Positions 9,578 to 19,967 of a stretch of DNA of 64,000 nucleotides are shown in pieces; position 1 is the first letter of the stretch, and every line of letters starts with the position of its first letter. Position numbers and translations under genes: made by a program. Below the pieces are notes generated by a model, which saw nothing but the letters and a program-made list of their open reading frames with translations, was not told the origin of the DNA and did no database searches. Source of the DNA: Closterium sp. Naga37s-1 (Eukaryota > Streptophyta > Zygnematophyceae > Desmidiales > Closteriaceae); contig CANJKZ010000927.1 of NCBI GenBank assembly GCA_947471745.1, forward strand, positions 1,372,501 through 1,436,500. Reading direction: 5' to 3'.

Positions 9578-11451
9578 TCAGGTGTTTGCTGCAGCGTCCA
9601 GGTCTGGTCATGAGTCTGCCCCCTGTTCGTGTCGCCTCCTGTCTCACGAGACTCTCCTCTGGCACCACCGCCTTGGTCACCCCTCCCTGCTTCGTCTCCG
9701 AGGCATGGCCTCCCGTGTCCTTGTCTCTGGTCTTCCCCGGTCTCTCCCTCCCCTTCCTCCGGGGCCTGGCCCTACCTGCGTCCCCTGTGTCGAGGGGCGG
9801 CAGCGTACTGCCCCTCACTCCTCCCAGTTTCCTCCGACAGAGGCCCCGCTGCAGACGCTTCACATGGACGTGTGGGGCCCGGCCCGCGTCCGTGGACAGG
9901 GTCACGAGCGCTACTTCCTGCTGGTGGTTGACGACTACTCGCGTTACACCACAGTCTTCCCCTTGCGCAGCAAGGGTGATGTCACTGAGGTGTTGATCGA
10001 CTGGATCCGCGCAGCTCGTCTCCAGCTCAGGCAGAGCTTCGGCTCGGACTTTCCTGTTCTGCGTCTGCACTCTGACAGAGGTGGAGAGTTCTCCTCTGGC
10101 CTTCTGCGTGCCTACTGTCGTGCACGAGGCATCCGCCAGACCTTCACGCTTCCGGACTCTCCACAGCAAAATGGGATTGCTGAGCGCCGCATTGGCATGG
10201 TCATGGACGTCGCCCGTACGTCCATGATGCATGCGGCTGCCCCCCATTTTCTGTGGCCGTTTGCGGTTCGGTACGCGGCGCATCAGATCAACCTTCAGCC
10301 CAGGGTCTCCATGCCGGAGACCTCCCCAGCTTTGCTGTGGACGGGGAAGGTTGGCGATGCGTCTGCGTTCCGTGTCTAGGGATCTCGAGCGTTTGTCCGC
10401 GACTTGTCTGCGGACAAGCTGTCCCCTCGTGCTGCCCCTTGCATCTTCCTTGGCTTCCCCCCTGACGCGCCAGGGTGGCAGTTCTACCACCCCACCTCGC
10501 GCCGTGTTCTGTCCTCCCAGGACGTCACGTTTGACGAGTCGGTCCCCTACTACCGCCTCTTCCCCTACCGCACTCCGTCCCTCCCCCCGCCACCGCTCTT
10601 CCTTGTGCCAGGTCCCCCCCCGGTAGACCCCCTCCCCCCTCAGGGTCCTGCCCCTTCAGGTGTGTCCCAGGTAGACGCAGTCGAGCCTGTCGAGGTTACT
10701 GGTGACTCTGGTGCTTCTGAGGGTGCTGAGCCTGGGGGTGCTGACTCTGGGGGTGCTGAGCGTGTGGGTGCTACGCCTGGGGGTGCTGAGCCTGAGGGTG
10801 CTACTACTGGGGGTGCTGAGCCTGGGGGTGCTACTACTGGGGGTGCTGAGCCTGGGGGTGCTGAGCCTGGGGGTGCTGAGCCTGGGGGTGCTACGCCTGG
10901 AGGTGCTGAGCCTGGGGGTGCGGAGCCTGAGGGAGCTGGGCCTGCTCGTGTGGCGTCTGGCGGTGTTGAGCCTGGAGGTTCTCCGGGTGCTTCGTCTCGG
11001 CGGGAGCCACTCTCTCCACAGGAGCTGCGCGAGTGGTTTGCCCGGCGCTGGAGGCGTGCTGCTGGAGCTGGTGGTTCTTCGGCTGCTGAGGGTGCTGGTG
11101 CCGCGGGTCCCGGAGGTGCTCGTACTGGGAGTACTGGTTCTGCTGGGCCTGCGGGTATGACTGGAGCTGGAGCTGCTGAGGGTGATGACGCTGAGGCTAC
11201 TGCTGTCGGTCCTGGAGGCGGTCCTGCTGGGGGTGCTACTGGTGCTGCTGGAGGTACTGGAGCTGGAGGTGCTGCTGGCGCTGGTGCTGCCGCTGGGGGT
11301 ACTGGTGCTGTCCCTGCTGTGTCTGGAGTCACCGCGCGGCCTCGGCCGTACTTCGTTCCGCTCCTTCAGCAGGTTCTTGGTCTCCCGCCTTCTACTGGTC
11401 CTCCTCCTCCCTTAGAGTGTCCACAGCCTGTCCCGTCACAGTTACAGTTAC
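9578..11451 (+). pseudogene. Integrase and linker of element B, first copy (F-like)
   Basis: Shows the integrase zinc region (LLWHHRLGHPS, CVPCVEG) and the catalytic core: HMDVWGPAR, LHSDRGGEFSS and SPQQNGIAERR supply the D, D and E. A TGG-to-TAG change at 10377-10379 stops it within the FRVWG motif. The frame then continues through SADKLSPRAAPCIFLGF and the GAEPG-repeat linker up to 11451. Residue choices (RVSMPETSPALLWTG, TPSLPPPPLFLVPG) are those of element F. At 11452 the sequence jumps back to an integrase position equivalent to 10148. Confidence 0.88.
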
Positions 11452-12740
11452 GCTTCCGGCCTCTCCACAGCAAAATGGGATTGCTGAGCGCCGCACTGGT
11501 ATGGTCATGGACGTCGCTCGTACGTCCATGATCCATGCGGCTGCTCCCCATTTTCTGTGGCCGTTTGCGGTTCAGTACGCGGCGCATCAGCTCAACCTTC
11601 AGCCCCGGGTCTCCTTGCCAGAGACCTCCCCCACCTTGCGGTGGACGGGGAAGGTTGGCGATGCGTCTGCGTTTCGGGTCTGGGGATCTCGGGCGTTTGT
11701 CCGCGACTTGTCTGCGGACAAGCTGTCCCCCCGTGCTGTTCCCTGCGTCTTCCTTGGCTTCCCCCCTGACGCGCCTGGTTGGCAGTTCTACCACCCCACC
11801 TCGCGCCGTGTTCTGTTCTCCCAGGACGTCACCTTTGACGAGTCGGTGCCTTACTACCGTCTCTTCCCCTACCGCACTGCGCCCCTCCCCCCGCCGCCGC
11901 TCTTCCTTGCGCCAGGTCCTCCCCCGGTAGACCCCCTCCCCCCTCAGGGTCCTGCCCCGTCAGGTGTGTCCCAGGTAGACGCAGTTGAGCCTGTCGAGGT
12001 AGCTGTTGACTTTGGTGCTGCTAGGGGCTGCGCCTGCGGGTGCCGGGTCTGGGGGTGCGGAGCCTGGGGGTGCTGAGTCTCGGGGTGCTGAGCCTGGGGG
12101 TGCTGAGTCTGGGGGTGCTGAGCTTGGAGGTGCTGCGTCTGGGGGTGCTGAGCCTGGGGGTGCGGAGCCTGGGGGTGCTGAGCCTGGGGGTGCGGAGCCT
12201 GGGGGTGCTGGGCCTGGGGGTGCGGAGACTGGGGGTGCTGGGTCTACTCGTGTGGTCTCTGGCGGTGCTTCGTCGAGGCGGGAGCTACTCTCTCCGCAGG
12301 AGCTACGCGAGTGGTTTTCTCGGCGCTGGAGCCGTGCTGCTGGAGCTGGAGGCACTACTGTTGCTCCTGGTCCTGGAGGTGCTCGTCCTGGCGGTTCTGG
12401 AGCTGCTGGGACTGGGAGTCCTGCTGGAGGTGCTACTAGAGCTACTGGAGCTGGAGCTGCTGGGGGTGTTGGCGCTGGTGGTTTTGCTGGCGCTGGTGCT
12501 TCTGAGGGTGCTGGAGTTGGCGCTGTTGGAGCTGGAGGTGCTGCTGGCGCTGGTGCTGCCGCTGGGGGTACTGGTGCTGTCCCTGCTGGTTCTGGAGGCG
12601 CCGCGCGGCCGAGGCCGTACTTCGTTCCGCTCCTTGAGCAGGTTCTTGGTCTCCCGCCCTCTACTGGTCCTGCTCCTCCCTTAGCGTGTCCACAGCCTGT
12701 CCAGTCGCGGTCACAGTTACAGCCCGCCTCCCCCCTGCCT
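11452..12740 (+). pseudogene. Second copy of integrase C-terminus and linker in B (E-like)
   Basis: Repeats the segment that starts at 10148 (GCTTCCGG..CTCTCCACAGC), so integrase C-terminus and linker occur twice in tandem with an offset of 1304 bp. This copy reads RVSLPETSPTLRWTG, APLPPPPLFLAPG and EVAVDFGAAR, which are the residues of element E rather than F. A frameshift near 12025 breaks the linker. The downstream linker is longer and less regular than in the first copy. Confidence 0.88.
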
Positions 12741-14857
12741 GCTCCTTCTCCCTACACTGGTCCTACTGGAGGTCTTGCTGAGCGTCGTGAGCCTGCGTCT
12801 CGCCCTGCGTCGCCTGTCCGTCCTGCTCGCACTAGTGGTCGTGGTTCGCGTCAGCGTCCTCCTCCTGTCCCTGGCACGCACCGGATGTCTCTGCGTCCGT
12901 CCACTGCTCCTCTGCGTGCCCCTTTGCCTTCTCCTCCTGAGTCCTCTCTTCCTGCTCTTCCCGACCCGGAGTCGGACTCTCTTCGTGCTGCCAGTCCTAC
13001 TGTCACGCGTCTCCTTACTACTGTCGTCACTGACCCTTCCTTTGAGTCCACTGCTGCGTCTGCCCTAGTTGCTGAGCTCGTCGACTTTGCTGCTCGCTGT
13101 CGTCTAGACTACGCTGCTAGTCTGAGTCTGTCTGTCCTCCGTCCGTCGGGGGTGAGTGTGCCCTTGGCACGGACGTCCTTTAGGACAGGCAGGAGGAGTT
13201 CCAGTGTTTGGCTGCTGCTTCACCTCATCTCGTGTCCGTACTGCTTACCCCTGAGGGAGACCCGGATGCACTTGACATCCCGACTCCGCGCTCTTACGCG
13301 GAGGCGATAGAGGGTCCCTACTCCTCTTAGTGGCAGGCAGCTATGGACACAGAGATGGCTTCCTGGAAGTCCACAGGCACCTACGTTGACGAGGTTCCCC
13401 CGCCTGGGGCGAACATCGTCAGTGGCATGTGGATTTTCAGGGTGAAGCGACCGCCGGGTTCTCTGCCTGTCTTCAAGGGGCGTTACGTGGCACGTGGCTT
13501 CAGTCAGCGGCAGGGAGTTGACTACTTTCAGACCTTCTCTCCCACCCCGAAGATGACCACTCTTTGGGTACTGCTGCACATAGCTGCTCACCGCGACTAC
13601 GAGCTGCACTCTCTTGACTTCAGCACTGCTTTCTTGCAGGGCAGCCTGCACGAGGAGATCTGGCTGCGTCGCCCACCTGGCTTCACTGGGTCTTTTCCTC
13701 CTGGCACCCAGTGGAGCCTCCGGCGGCCAGTCTACGGTCTCCGCCAGGCACCGCGTGAGTGGCACGACACACTGAGGACTACACTTGCGGCTCTTGGGTT
13801 TGCTCCCTCTACTGCTGACCCGTCGCTGTTTCTGCGCACCGACACTTCTTTGCCGCCGTTCTACATCCTCGTGTACGTCGACGACTTGGTCTTTGCCACA
13901 GCTGACACTGCTGGACTCGCCCACGTGAAGTCCGAGCTGCAGAAGAGACACACGTGCACAGACCTGGGTGAACTGCGCAGCTACCTTGGCTTGCAGATCA
14001 CCCGGGACAGAGCACGCCGCACCATTACCCTGACTCAGTCACACATGGTGCAGCAGGTCCTTCAGCGCTTCGGCTTCACGTACTCCTCGCCTCAGGCCAC
14101 TCCTCTGCCTACTCGCCACTTGCTCTCAGCTCTGCCTTCGGATGAGTCCGTAGAGTCGAGTGGCCCGTACCCAGAGCTTGTTGGCTGCCTCATGTACCTG
14201 ATGACCTGCACACGACCTGACCTTGCATACCCTCTTAGCATTCTCGCACGCTATGTTGCTCCTGGGAGACACAGACCGGAGCACATGGCTGCAGCGAAGA
14301 GGGTGTTGCGCTACTTTTGCAGTACGTCGGGCATGGGGCTTGTGCTTGGAGGGCAAAGTCCAGTGGTCCTCACTGGGCACGCAGACGCTTCTTGGGCTGA
14401 CGACCAGGCTACGCAGCGGTCGTCACAGGGTTACACCTTCAGCCTTGGTTCCGGCTCTGTTTCGTGGCGGGCTACCCGCTCGTCTTCTGTTCTCGGCTCC
14501 AGTTGTGAGGCTGAGATCTACGCCGGGGCCATGGCTGCACAGGAGCTTCGCTGGCTCACCTACCTGCTGACTGACCTCGGAGAGCCGCCTCGTTCTCCTC
14601 CAGTGCTGTACGTAGACAACAAGGCCATGCTGGCCTTGTGTCGAGAGCAGAGACTGGAGCACAGAACGAAGCACATTGCTCTCCGCTACTTCCTTGCTCG
14701 TGAGCTACAGCAGCGTGGTCAGCTGCGGCTTGCGTACGTGGCCTCTCAGGCCAACACTGCTGATATCTTCACCAAGGCACTTGCGCCTTGTGATCATCAG
14801 CGCTTCTGTACTCAGCTGGGTCTTGTGCCTACCTTGCCTCACTTGCTCACCCCTTGA
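12741..14857 (+). pseudogene. RT and RNase H of element B
   Basis: The RT entry region is damaged by a 13-nt deletion near 13120 (between short GAGTCT/AGTCT repeats) and by TAG at 13181-13183 and 13328-13330. From 13343 the frame is open for 504 codons to TGA at 14855-14857 and carries YVARGFSQRQGVDYFQTF, the YVDDLVFATAD catalytic motif near 13873, and a complete RNase H (DNKAM, TKHIALRYF). This part is nearly identical to element A. It could be expressed only by internal initiation, for which there is no evidence. Confidence 0.9.
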
Positions 14858-15064
14858 CCTTGTTTGTACTGTTGCATATATATATACACCTGCTCTTGCT
14901 TGTCTAGCCTTATATATATATGTAATCCTGCATGTGAACTGGCCTTGTGGCCTTGAACTTGTGCTCGGAATGTGTGGTGACTTTGTGATCCACCCTGAGC
15001 TTGCTTTGCTTTGCTTGACTGGTCTTGTGACCCCTTGTTCTCCCCCACTTTGCCTATGGGGGTG
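14858..15064 (+). other. 3' UTR of element B
   Basis: Same organisation as in A: TA-rich runs, hairpins GGCC-TTGT-GGCC and GGTC-TTGT-GACC, and a terminal CTATGGGGGTG polypurine tract directly before the 3' LTR. Confidence 0.75.
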
Positions 15065-15189
15065 TGTCAGATTTATATGACATAGCTACTGTAGGCTATA
15101 GTGGGGTAGCACATATGGGGTACAGTTTTCTAGGGTTTGCATTTGTACCCAACTTTCCCTTAGTCAATCCATTCTCGTTCAGTTTCTCA
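15065..15189 (+). repeat. 3' LTR of element B
   Basis: Identical to the 5' LTR of B over all 125 bp; followed by the target duplication TGTCT (15190-15194). Confidence 0.95.
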
Positions 15190-15222
15190 TGTCTTAGGGG
15201 GTACAAATGTTGGGGTTTGCTA
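15190..15222 (+). repeat. 5' LTR of C, second piece
   Basis: Continues the C LTR (TAGGGGGTACAAATGTT) after B and ends at the TA where the DNA transposon is inserted. The first five bases are the duplicated TGTCT. Confidence 0.9.
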
Positions 15223-16803
15223 CCGTATCACCCCGGATAAAAGCGCAGGTGCGCTTATAATAAAACAATGTTTTTTAGTGGGGTGTGCTTGTAATTGAGT
15301 CATTTGTATAAGCGCATGCGCTTATATTATGACATTTACAGAATTGTAATTTTAAGACACCAAATTGTATATTTCACTCTTGCCATTTCAACCGAGTCGT
15401 TTTTTTTTCCCGTCACAAACAGTGCCCTAGATATCAGACTTTGGAGTCTGAATCAGAGTCCGTTCAGACTTTTTTTTTGTACCTAGTCTGAACTCAAAGA
15501 ATTTATTTATGTACCTTGTCTGATTTTCCAGAGTTTTTTCTTATGAGTTGTCTGAAATTTCAGCCTAATTTTACTAGGGTAGGCTGAGCCCCAGACTTGT
15601 ATCGGGGGTACACTCTGCGCGCTTATCGGAGCAAAGTTTCCTAGAAGTTTCCTTCCGATATGCCCACTTCCGAGATGGCAGTGGAGTGCCAGGACGTGAG
15701 CAACGCTCACTTCGACAGCTGGGACATCCAAATACACTCGTTCATCGAGAATATCTTCCAGTTACGCTGAGGAAATGGTTGCGTGATTACGAGATTTCTG
15801 AAGACAAAATCTCGTCACATGTAAGCTATCGCTAATGTATTGTAAAGAATAGGCGACTTTTATGCTGATTCGCTGTAAAAACATCTGCAGCACGCACTGG
15901 TGTGAATTGCGAAGTTCCTGATTCGTACTGAAAGTTTCGTGTGGCACTGTCTGATCCTCACATGCCACGCCAAGCAACAGTTTCTGCCTGCTGCCAGCTC
16001 AGCTGCGTGGCACTTGGCCCACCTGATACAGATCGGGTGAACGATCGAATCGCTTGAAAAGCAAATCCAAAACTGACAAAATCGGCACACGTGCCAGAAA
16101 ATGGGTACAGAACGGTAATCACACACACGACAAAACGAAATGAGATCAGCAGAGCAGAAACAACCATGCGCTGCACGTGACAAAAACACTGGAACGCCGC
16201 CGACATGAGCAGAGGCGATGCACGAGCACGAGCACGTTGCCTGATGCGTTGGTATGGTAGGCTGTAATCAGCCTCAATGCTATTATAACTGCTTTTACGA
16301 AACTGCATGAACATCTTAAAATTTGAAGTAACTCTAACAGTTCAGACAAAAAAAATTGTGCTTGTCTGAATTTTCAGACTAAAATTTTGAGGCACCTCTG
16401 ACAGACAGAGTTCCAGGAGGGGTGTACTCTGAGGCCTCAGACTACCTCAAAACGAATCTAGGGGCCTGGTCACAAAGCAGAATCACGTGCAAGCGATTCT
16501 CTTCCAGCACATAGGGGCCAAGATGCGACACTTGGCAGTCATGCCAGCACATCCTGACTGGACGCGCAGCCAGTCAGGTCTTCGAGAGTCAAGCTGAGCG
16601 AAAACGAGATTGTACTCGCTTCAAAATTGAAACTCGCTAAAGTTTTAAATAGAAATTTTGATTTCAAATTGTACATGCGCTTATAATAAGTAATGTTTTC
16701 ACAGGGGGTGCGCTTATAATTGAGGATCGGCCATAAGCGCATTGCTCCAGATAGAAGCGCATGCGCTTATCATAGGCCTGCGCTTCTATCCGGGGTGATA
16801 CGG
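15223..16803. mobile_element. DNA transposon with TA target duplication, probably non-autonomous (1581 bp)
   Basis: Starts CCGTATCACCCCGGATA and ends with its inverted complement (TATCCGGGGTGATACGG), flanked by TA on both sides (15221-15222 and 16804-16805); the empty site is seen in the C 3' LTR (TTTGCTATATGTACC). Subterminal regions at both ends repeat GCGCTTATAAT and AAGCGCATGCGCTTAT in both orientations. The interior is AT-rich with repeated GTCTGAATTTTCAGAC-like motifs. Short Cys-rich minus-strand frames (15860-16349) match no transposase I know. The TA duplication fits the Tc1/mariner group, but the assignment rests on termini only. Confidence 0.88.
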
Positions 16804-16852
16804 TATATGTACCCCAACCCTCATCAACAACACAACACTTTCATCCTTGACA
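16804..16852 (+). repeat. 5' LTR of C, last piece
   Basis: Completes the C 5' LTR (TATGTACCCCAACCCTCATC to CTTGACA). The adjacent TGGTATCACCT (16853-16863) is the primer-binding site, matching the tRNA-Met complement only in the first eight bases. Confidence 0.9.
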
Positions 16853-17760
16853 TGGTATCACCTAGGTTAGGATCCAGTGGGATCCCGCTCCTCCCGTCCT
16901 CGTTCGTTCCGCCCGAGCCTGTCTCTCTCTCGCGTACTAGTCGTACCCGTCTTGCCCGAGCCTAGCGCCGGCCCGATCCAGTCTCGCTCGTTCGTTAGCG
17001 CCCGCTCCGCCGACCTGCTTTCCGCGTAGCGTAGCGCTCTCCCCGGCTTCCCGTCCCATCACGCCCTCCCCCGCTGCTCGTCGCGACGTGCCCTCCCACC
17101 CTACCCGTCGCGTCGCGTCCTCCCCCCGCTGCCCTAAACGCCCGCTCGCGCGCCGCGCCTGTCGCCGCGGCGCCCTTTATTTCCGTCGCCGCGGCGCCTC
17201 GCGTTTCGTCGCCGCGGCGCCCCGCATTTCGTCACCGCGGCGCCCTGCGTTTCGTCGCCGTGGCGCCCTGCATTTCGTCGCCGCGGCGCCCCGCGTTTAG
17301 TCGCCGAGGCGCCCCGCATTTTGTCGCCGCGGCGCCCCGCATTTAGTCGCCGCGGCGCCCCGCATTTCGTCGCCGCGGCACCCCGCTCTTCCCGTCGCCG
17401 CGCCTGCTCGTTAGGCCCGCTGCGGGCCCTCCCTTACAGCCGCCGCGGGCCCTCACTTATAGCCGCCGCGCCTGCCCGTACCGCCCGCCGCCGCGCCCGC
17501 TAGTTAGGCCCGCCGCGGGGCCTCCCTTACAGCCGCCGCGCCTGCCAGTTCCGCCAGCCGCCGCGCCTCCTCGTTAGGTCCGCTACGGGCCCGCTCGTTA
17601 GGCCCTTCCTTCGCACCACTGCGCCTACTCGTTCAGTCCGCCGCGGGACCGCCCCTGGCCCCATTGCGCCCGCGTTTTGCGCCCGTCACGGACTTGCCCT
17701 AGCCGCCAACCGTCCCTACCAGTGCCACCCACCGCCGGACTTGTCGCTTCTACTTACACT
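16853..17760 (+). other. Leader of element C with GC-rich tandem repeats
   Basis: About 900 bp between the primer-binding site and gag. From 17160 to 17400 it contains some ten imperfect units of about 23 bp built on GTCGCCGCGGCGCC plus CCGCATTTC; units based on CCGCCGCGCC follow to 17650. No coding signal beyond composition. Confidence 0.8.
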
Positions 17761-18654
17761 ATGGCGACCCCTAGGGTTCTTCGGTTTGACGCTGACGATA
17801 GACCGCTGGAGTTTCCGATCTGGCTCCTACGCGCGCGTCGCCTTTTAGAGAGTCAGGTTCAGGCGGGCGAGTCCCTTTGGGCGCACGCTACTGGTGACCT
17901 TCCAGTGCCCGACGACCCTACGCCTTTAGGCCCCGCCCCTGACGACGCAGCCAGGGACCGCTTCACCCGCGAGCGTGCTGACCTGACGGCGTGGAAGTCA
18001 CGTGACGCTGCGGCCTGCATCGCTCTTAGCAGCCTCCTCCCTGAGTCTAAGGAGGCCCACTTCACTCAGGTTCGCACTGCTAGTGAGTTCCTGACTGCGA
18101 TTAAGGCCCGCTACGCTACTCCCACCACTGTCTCTCTTGGCCGACTCTTCCTACCGTTCCTGTTCCCTGACCTCGCCTCTTTTGAGCGCTCTGCTGACTT
18201 GATTGCTCACCTCCGCTCGCTTGATTCTAGCTACCGCGCTGCTTGCACTGAGGCACAACTTGCACTGCTTCCTCCCCCCATGGCGATTACTATCTATTTC
18301 ATCGCCACTAGCCTCCCTGACCGCCTTGCCTCAGTCCGTGACACGCTTCTTCTGAAGCACCCTAGTGAGCTGACTATCGAGGTCCTTCAGTCTGCGCTCA
18401 AGGACGTCGAAAGAAACCTCCGCTCCGTAGCCTCCGCCTCTGATGCTGTGCCCCCTCCACTGTTCCACGGGTGCACTGTCCCTCAGCTGCCCACATTTAC
18501 AGCCTCTCTAGCCACTGCTGCTACTGACGTGACCGCAGCTGCTGTTACGACTTCTTCGCGGTCTCCAGGTAGCGGTGGCAAGAGGGGCGGTCAGGGTACA
18601 GGTGGCGGCGGCGGTGGAGGCGTTGGCGGCGGAGGTGGCGGGGGTGGCGTGTAG
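17761..18654 (+). pseudogene. gag of element C
   Basis: ATGGCGACCCCTAGGG opens 297 codons: MATPRVLRFDADDRPLEF, LLRARRLLESQ, and a region alignable with gag of B and E (SLGRLFLPFLFPDLASF, YFIATSLPDRL). It ends in a Gly-rich stretch and stops at TAG 18652-18654, where the relatives continue. The product would be the particle protein of C. Confidence 0.88.
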
Positions 18655-19645
18655 ACTGGTGGCAGAGGGAGCGCAGGGCCTGGAGAGGCGTCTCGTGCAG
18701 CGGCCAGTGACTCCCCTACTGCAGCTGGTGGAGGCGACACCTGGGCTCGTCAGCCACCTTCTGGTCTGCCGGCCGTGCCGGGTGGAGCAGCGGCGTGGTA
18801 CCTGGCCCAGCGGCAGCAGCAGCCCCTCCCCTCGCAGTAGCCTTGCAGCAGCAGCGGCAGCAGCAGGTTTCGGGGCCAAGACAGCACCAGCCCTAGCGAG
18901 GTGTTGTTCACCCTTCGTGCACCTATCAGCTTTTGACAGGTGCTCGCCGAGGCCAGCCTTGTGGACGCACTCACCCTCCTGGTCAGTGTTTTGCTTAGCT
19001 CACTGACACAGTTCGCTTGGCCTTAGGCGTTGGCGGCCCTGCCCCTGACTGTTTTCCTCTTGTTCAGACGTACGGCTCCGCTCTTTGGGGCATGTCAGCT
19101 TCTCAGTTGGTTGATCTCTTAGGAACTCCTCATGCTATGTATGCTGTTGTTGATTCTAGTGCTTCTGACTCTGTTCACTCGAGTGTTGTTAGCTTAGGTG
19201 CCAGTCTTGCTGAGTTGCCTGTTGCTAGTGTAGGCACTTGTGTAGACACTAGTACAGGAGCGACTTCGGAGGACAGTTTGCTGTCTTTCACTTTGGACTC
19301 TGGGGCTTCGCACTGCTTCTTCAGGGACCACGCTACACTTACTCCGCTTCCGGCACCGGTCTCTGTGGCTCTGGCTGATCCCACCTCGGGACCAGTCACT
19401 GCTCGCTACACTACTACTCTTCCGTGTCCTGCTGTTCCCTCTGGATCTCTGACTGGCTTCCACGTCCCCTCATTCTCGCAAAACTTGGTGGGCGTGAGGC
19501 CTCTTGTGAGTCAGCACGTGGGTGTGTGGATTGAGCCCTCTGGTGAGACGGCGGTTTGTGTTGACGGAGACACTTACACGCCTCTTGCCACCTTTACAGG
19601 TGAGCCGGGCTCTGGTCTCTACACACTTCACACTGGCTCTGGTGG

Positions 19646-19677
<32 letters not shown>

Positions 19678-19967
19678 TACTGCCCCCGGCCCTTGTTCCT
19701 TCCCCCAGTCTGGTCCCTGCGTCTCACCAGGTTGCTGCGTCCCCCCAGGTAGCTGTGTCTGGTCAGGTTCCTGTCTCTGGTCCAGTTGCTGCGTCGTGCT
19801 CCTGCCGGTCACTTGCCCACCCCACCGTTCTATGGCACCATCGGATGGGGCACCCGTCTCTCCCTCATCTGCGCGCTATATCTCGTCAGCGTCTTGTCTT
19901 AGGCCTCCCACGTGTCTTGCCATCGCTGCCACCTTCGCTTGCACCACCGTGCGGTCCCTGCGTCTAG
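18655..19967 (+). pseudogene. gag knuckle, protease and integrase start of element C
   Basis: After the stop, frames are disturbed to about 18930. One frame across 18910-19000 gives CTYQLLTGARRGQPCGRTH then PPGQC, the same C-X13-C-X3-H-X4-C motif as in B and E, so the motif is shared between divergent families. From 19017 the frame is open: FTLDSGASHCFFRD (protease, near 19288-19330), a poly-Gln run (about 19647-19674), and the integrase zinc region with TVLWHHRMGHPS and CGPCV. TAG at 19965-19967 stops it. Confidence 0.85.

Larger units (their letters stand above)
6841..15189 (+). mobile_element. Copia element B (8349 bp), nested in the C 5' LTR
   Basis: The two 125-bp LTRs (6841-6965 and 15065-15189) are identical, and flanked by perfect TGTCT duplications (6836-6840 and 15190-15194), so B is a recent insertion. 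The coding region is nevertheless badly broken: a lost C in gag, an internal deletion near 9577, a stop at 10377-10379, a 1.3-kb duplication of the integrase/linker region, a frameshift near 12025, a 13-nt deletion near 13120, and stops at 13181 and 13328. It most likely moved with proteins supplied by an intact relative. Confidence 0.95.

Noticed and set aside
15860-16349. Transposase gene on the minus strand of the 1581-bp transposon
   Set aside because: Short overlapping Cys-rich frames with no DDE-type motif or homology that I can recognise.
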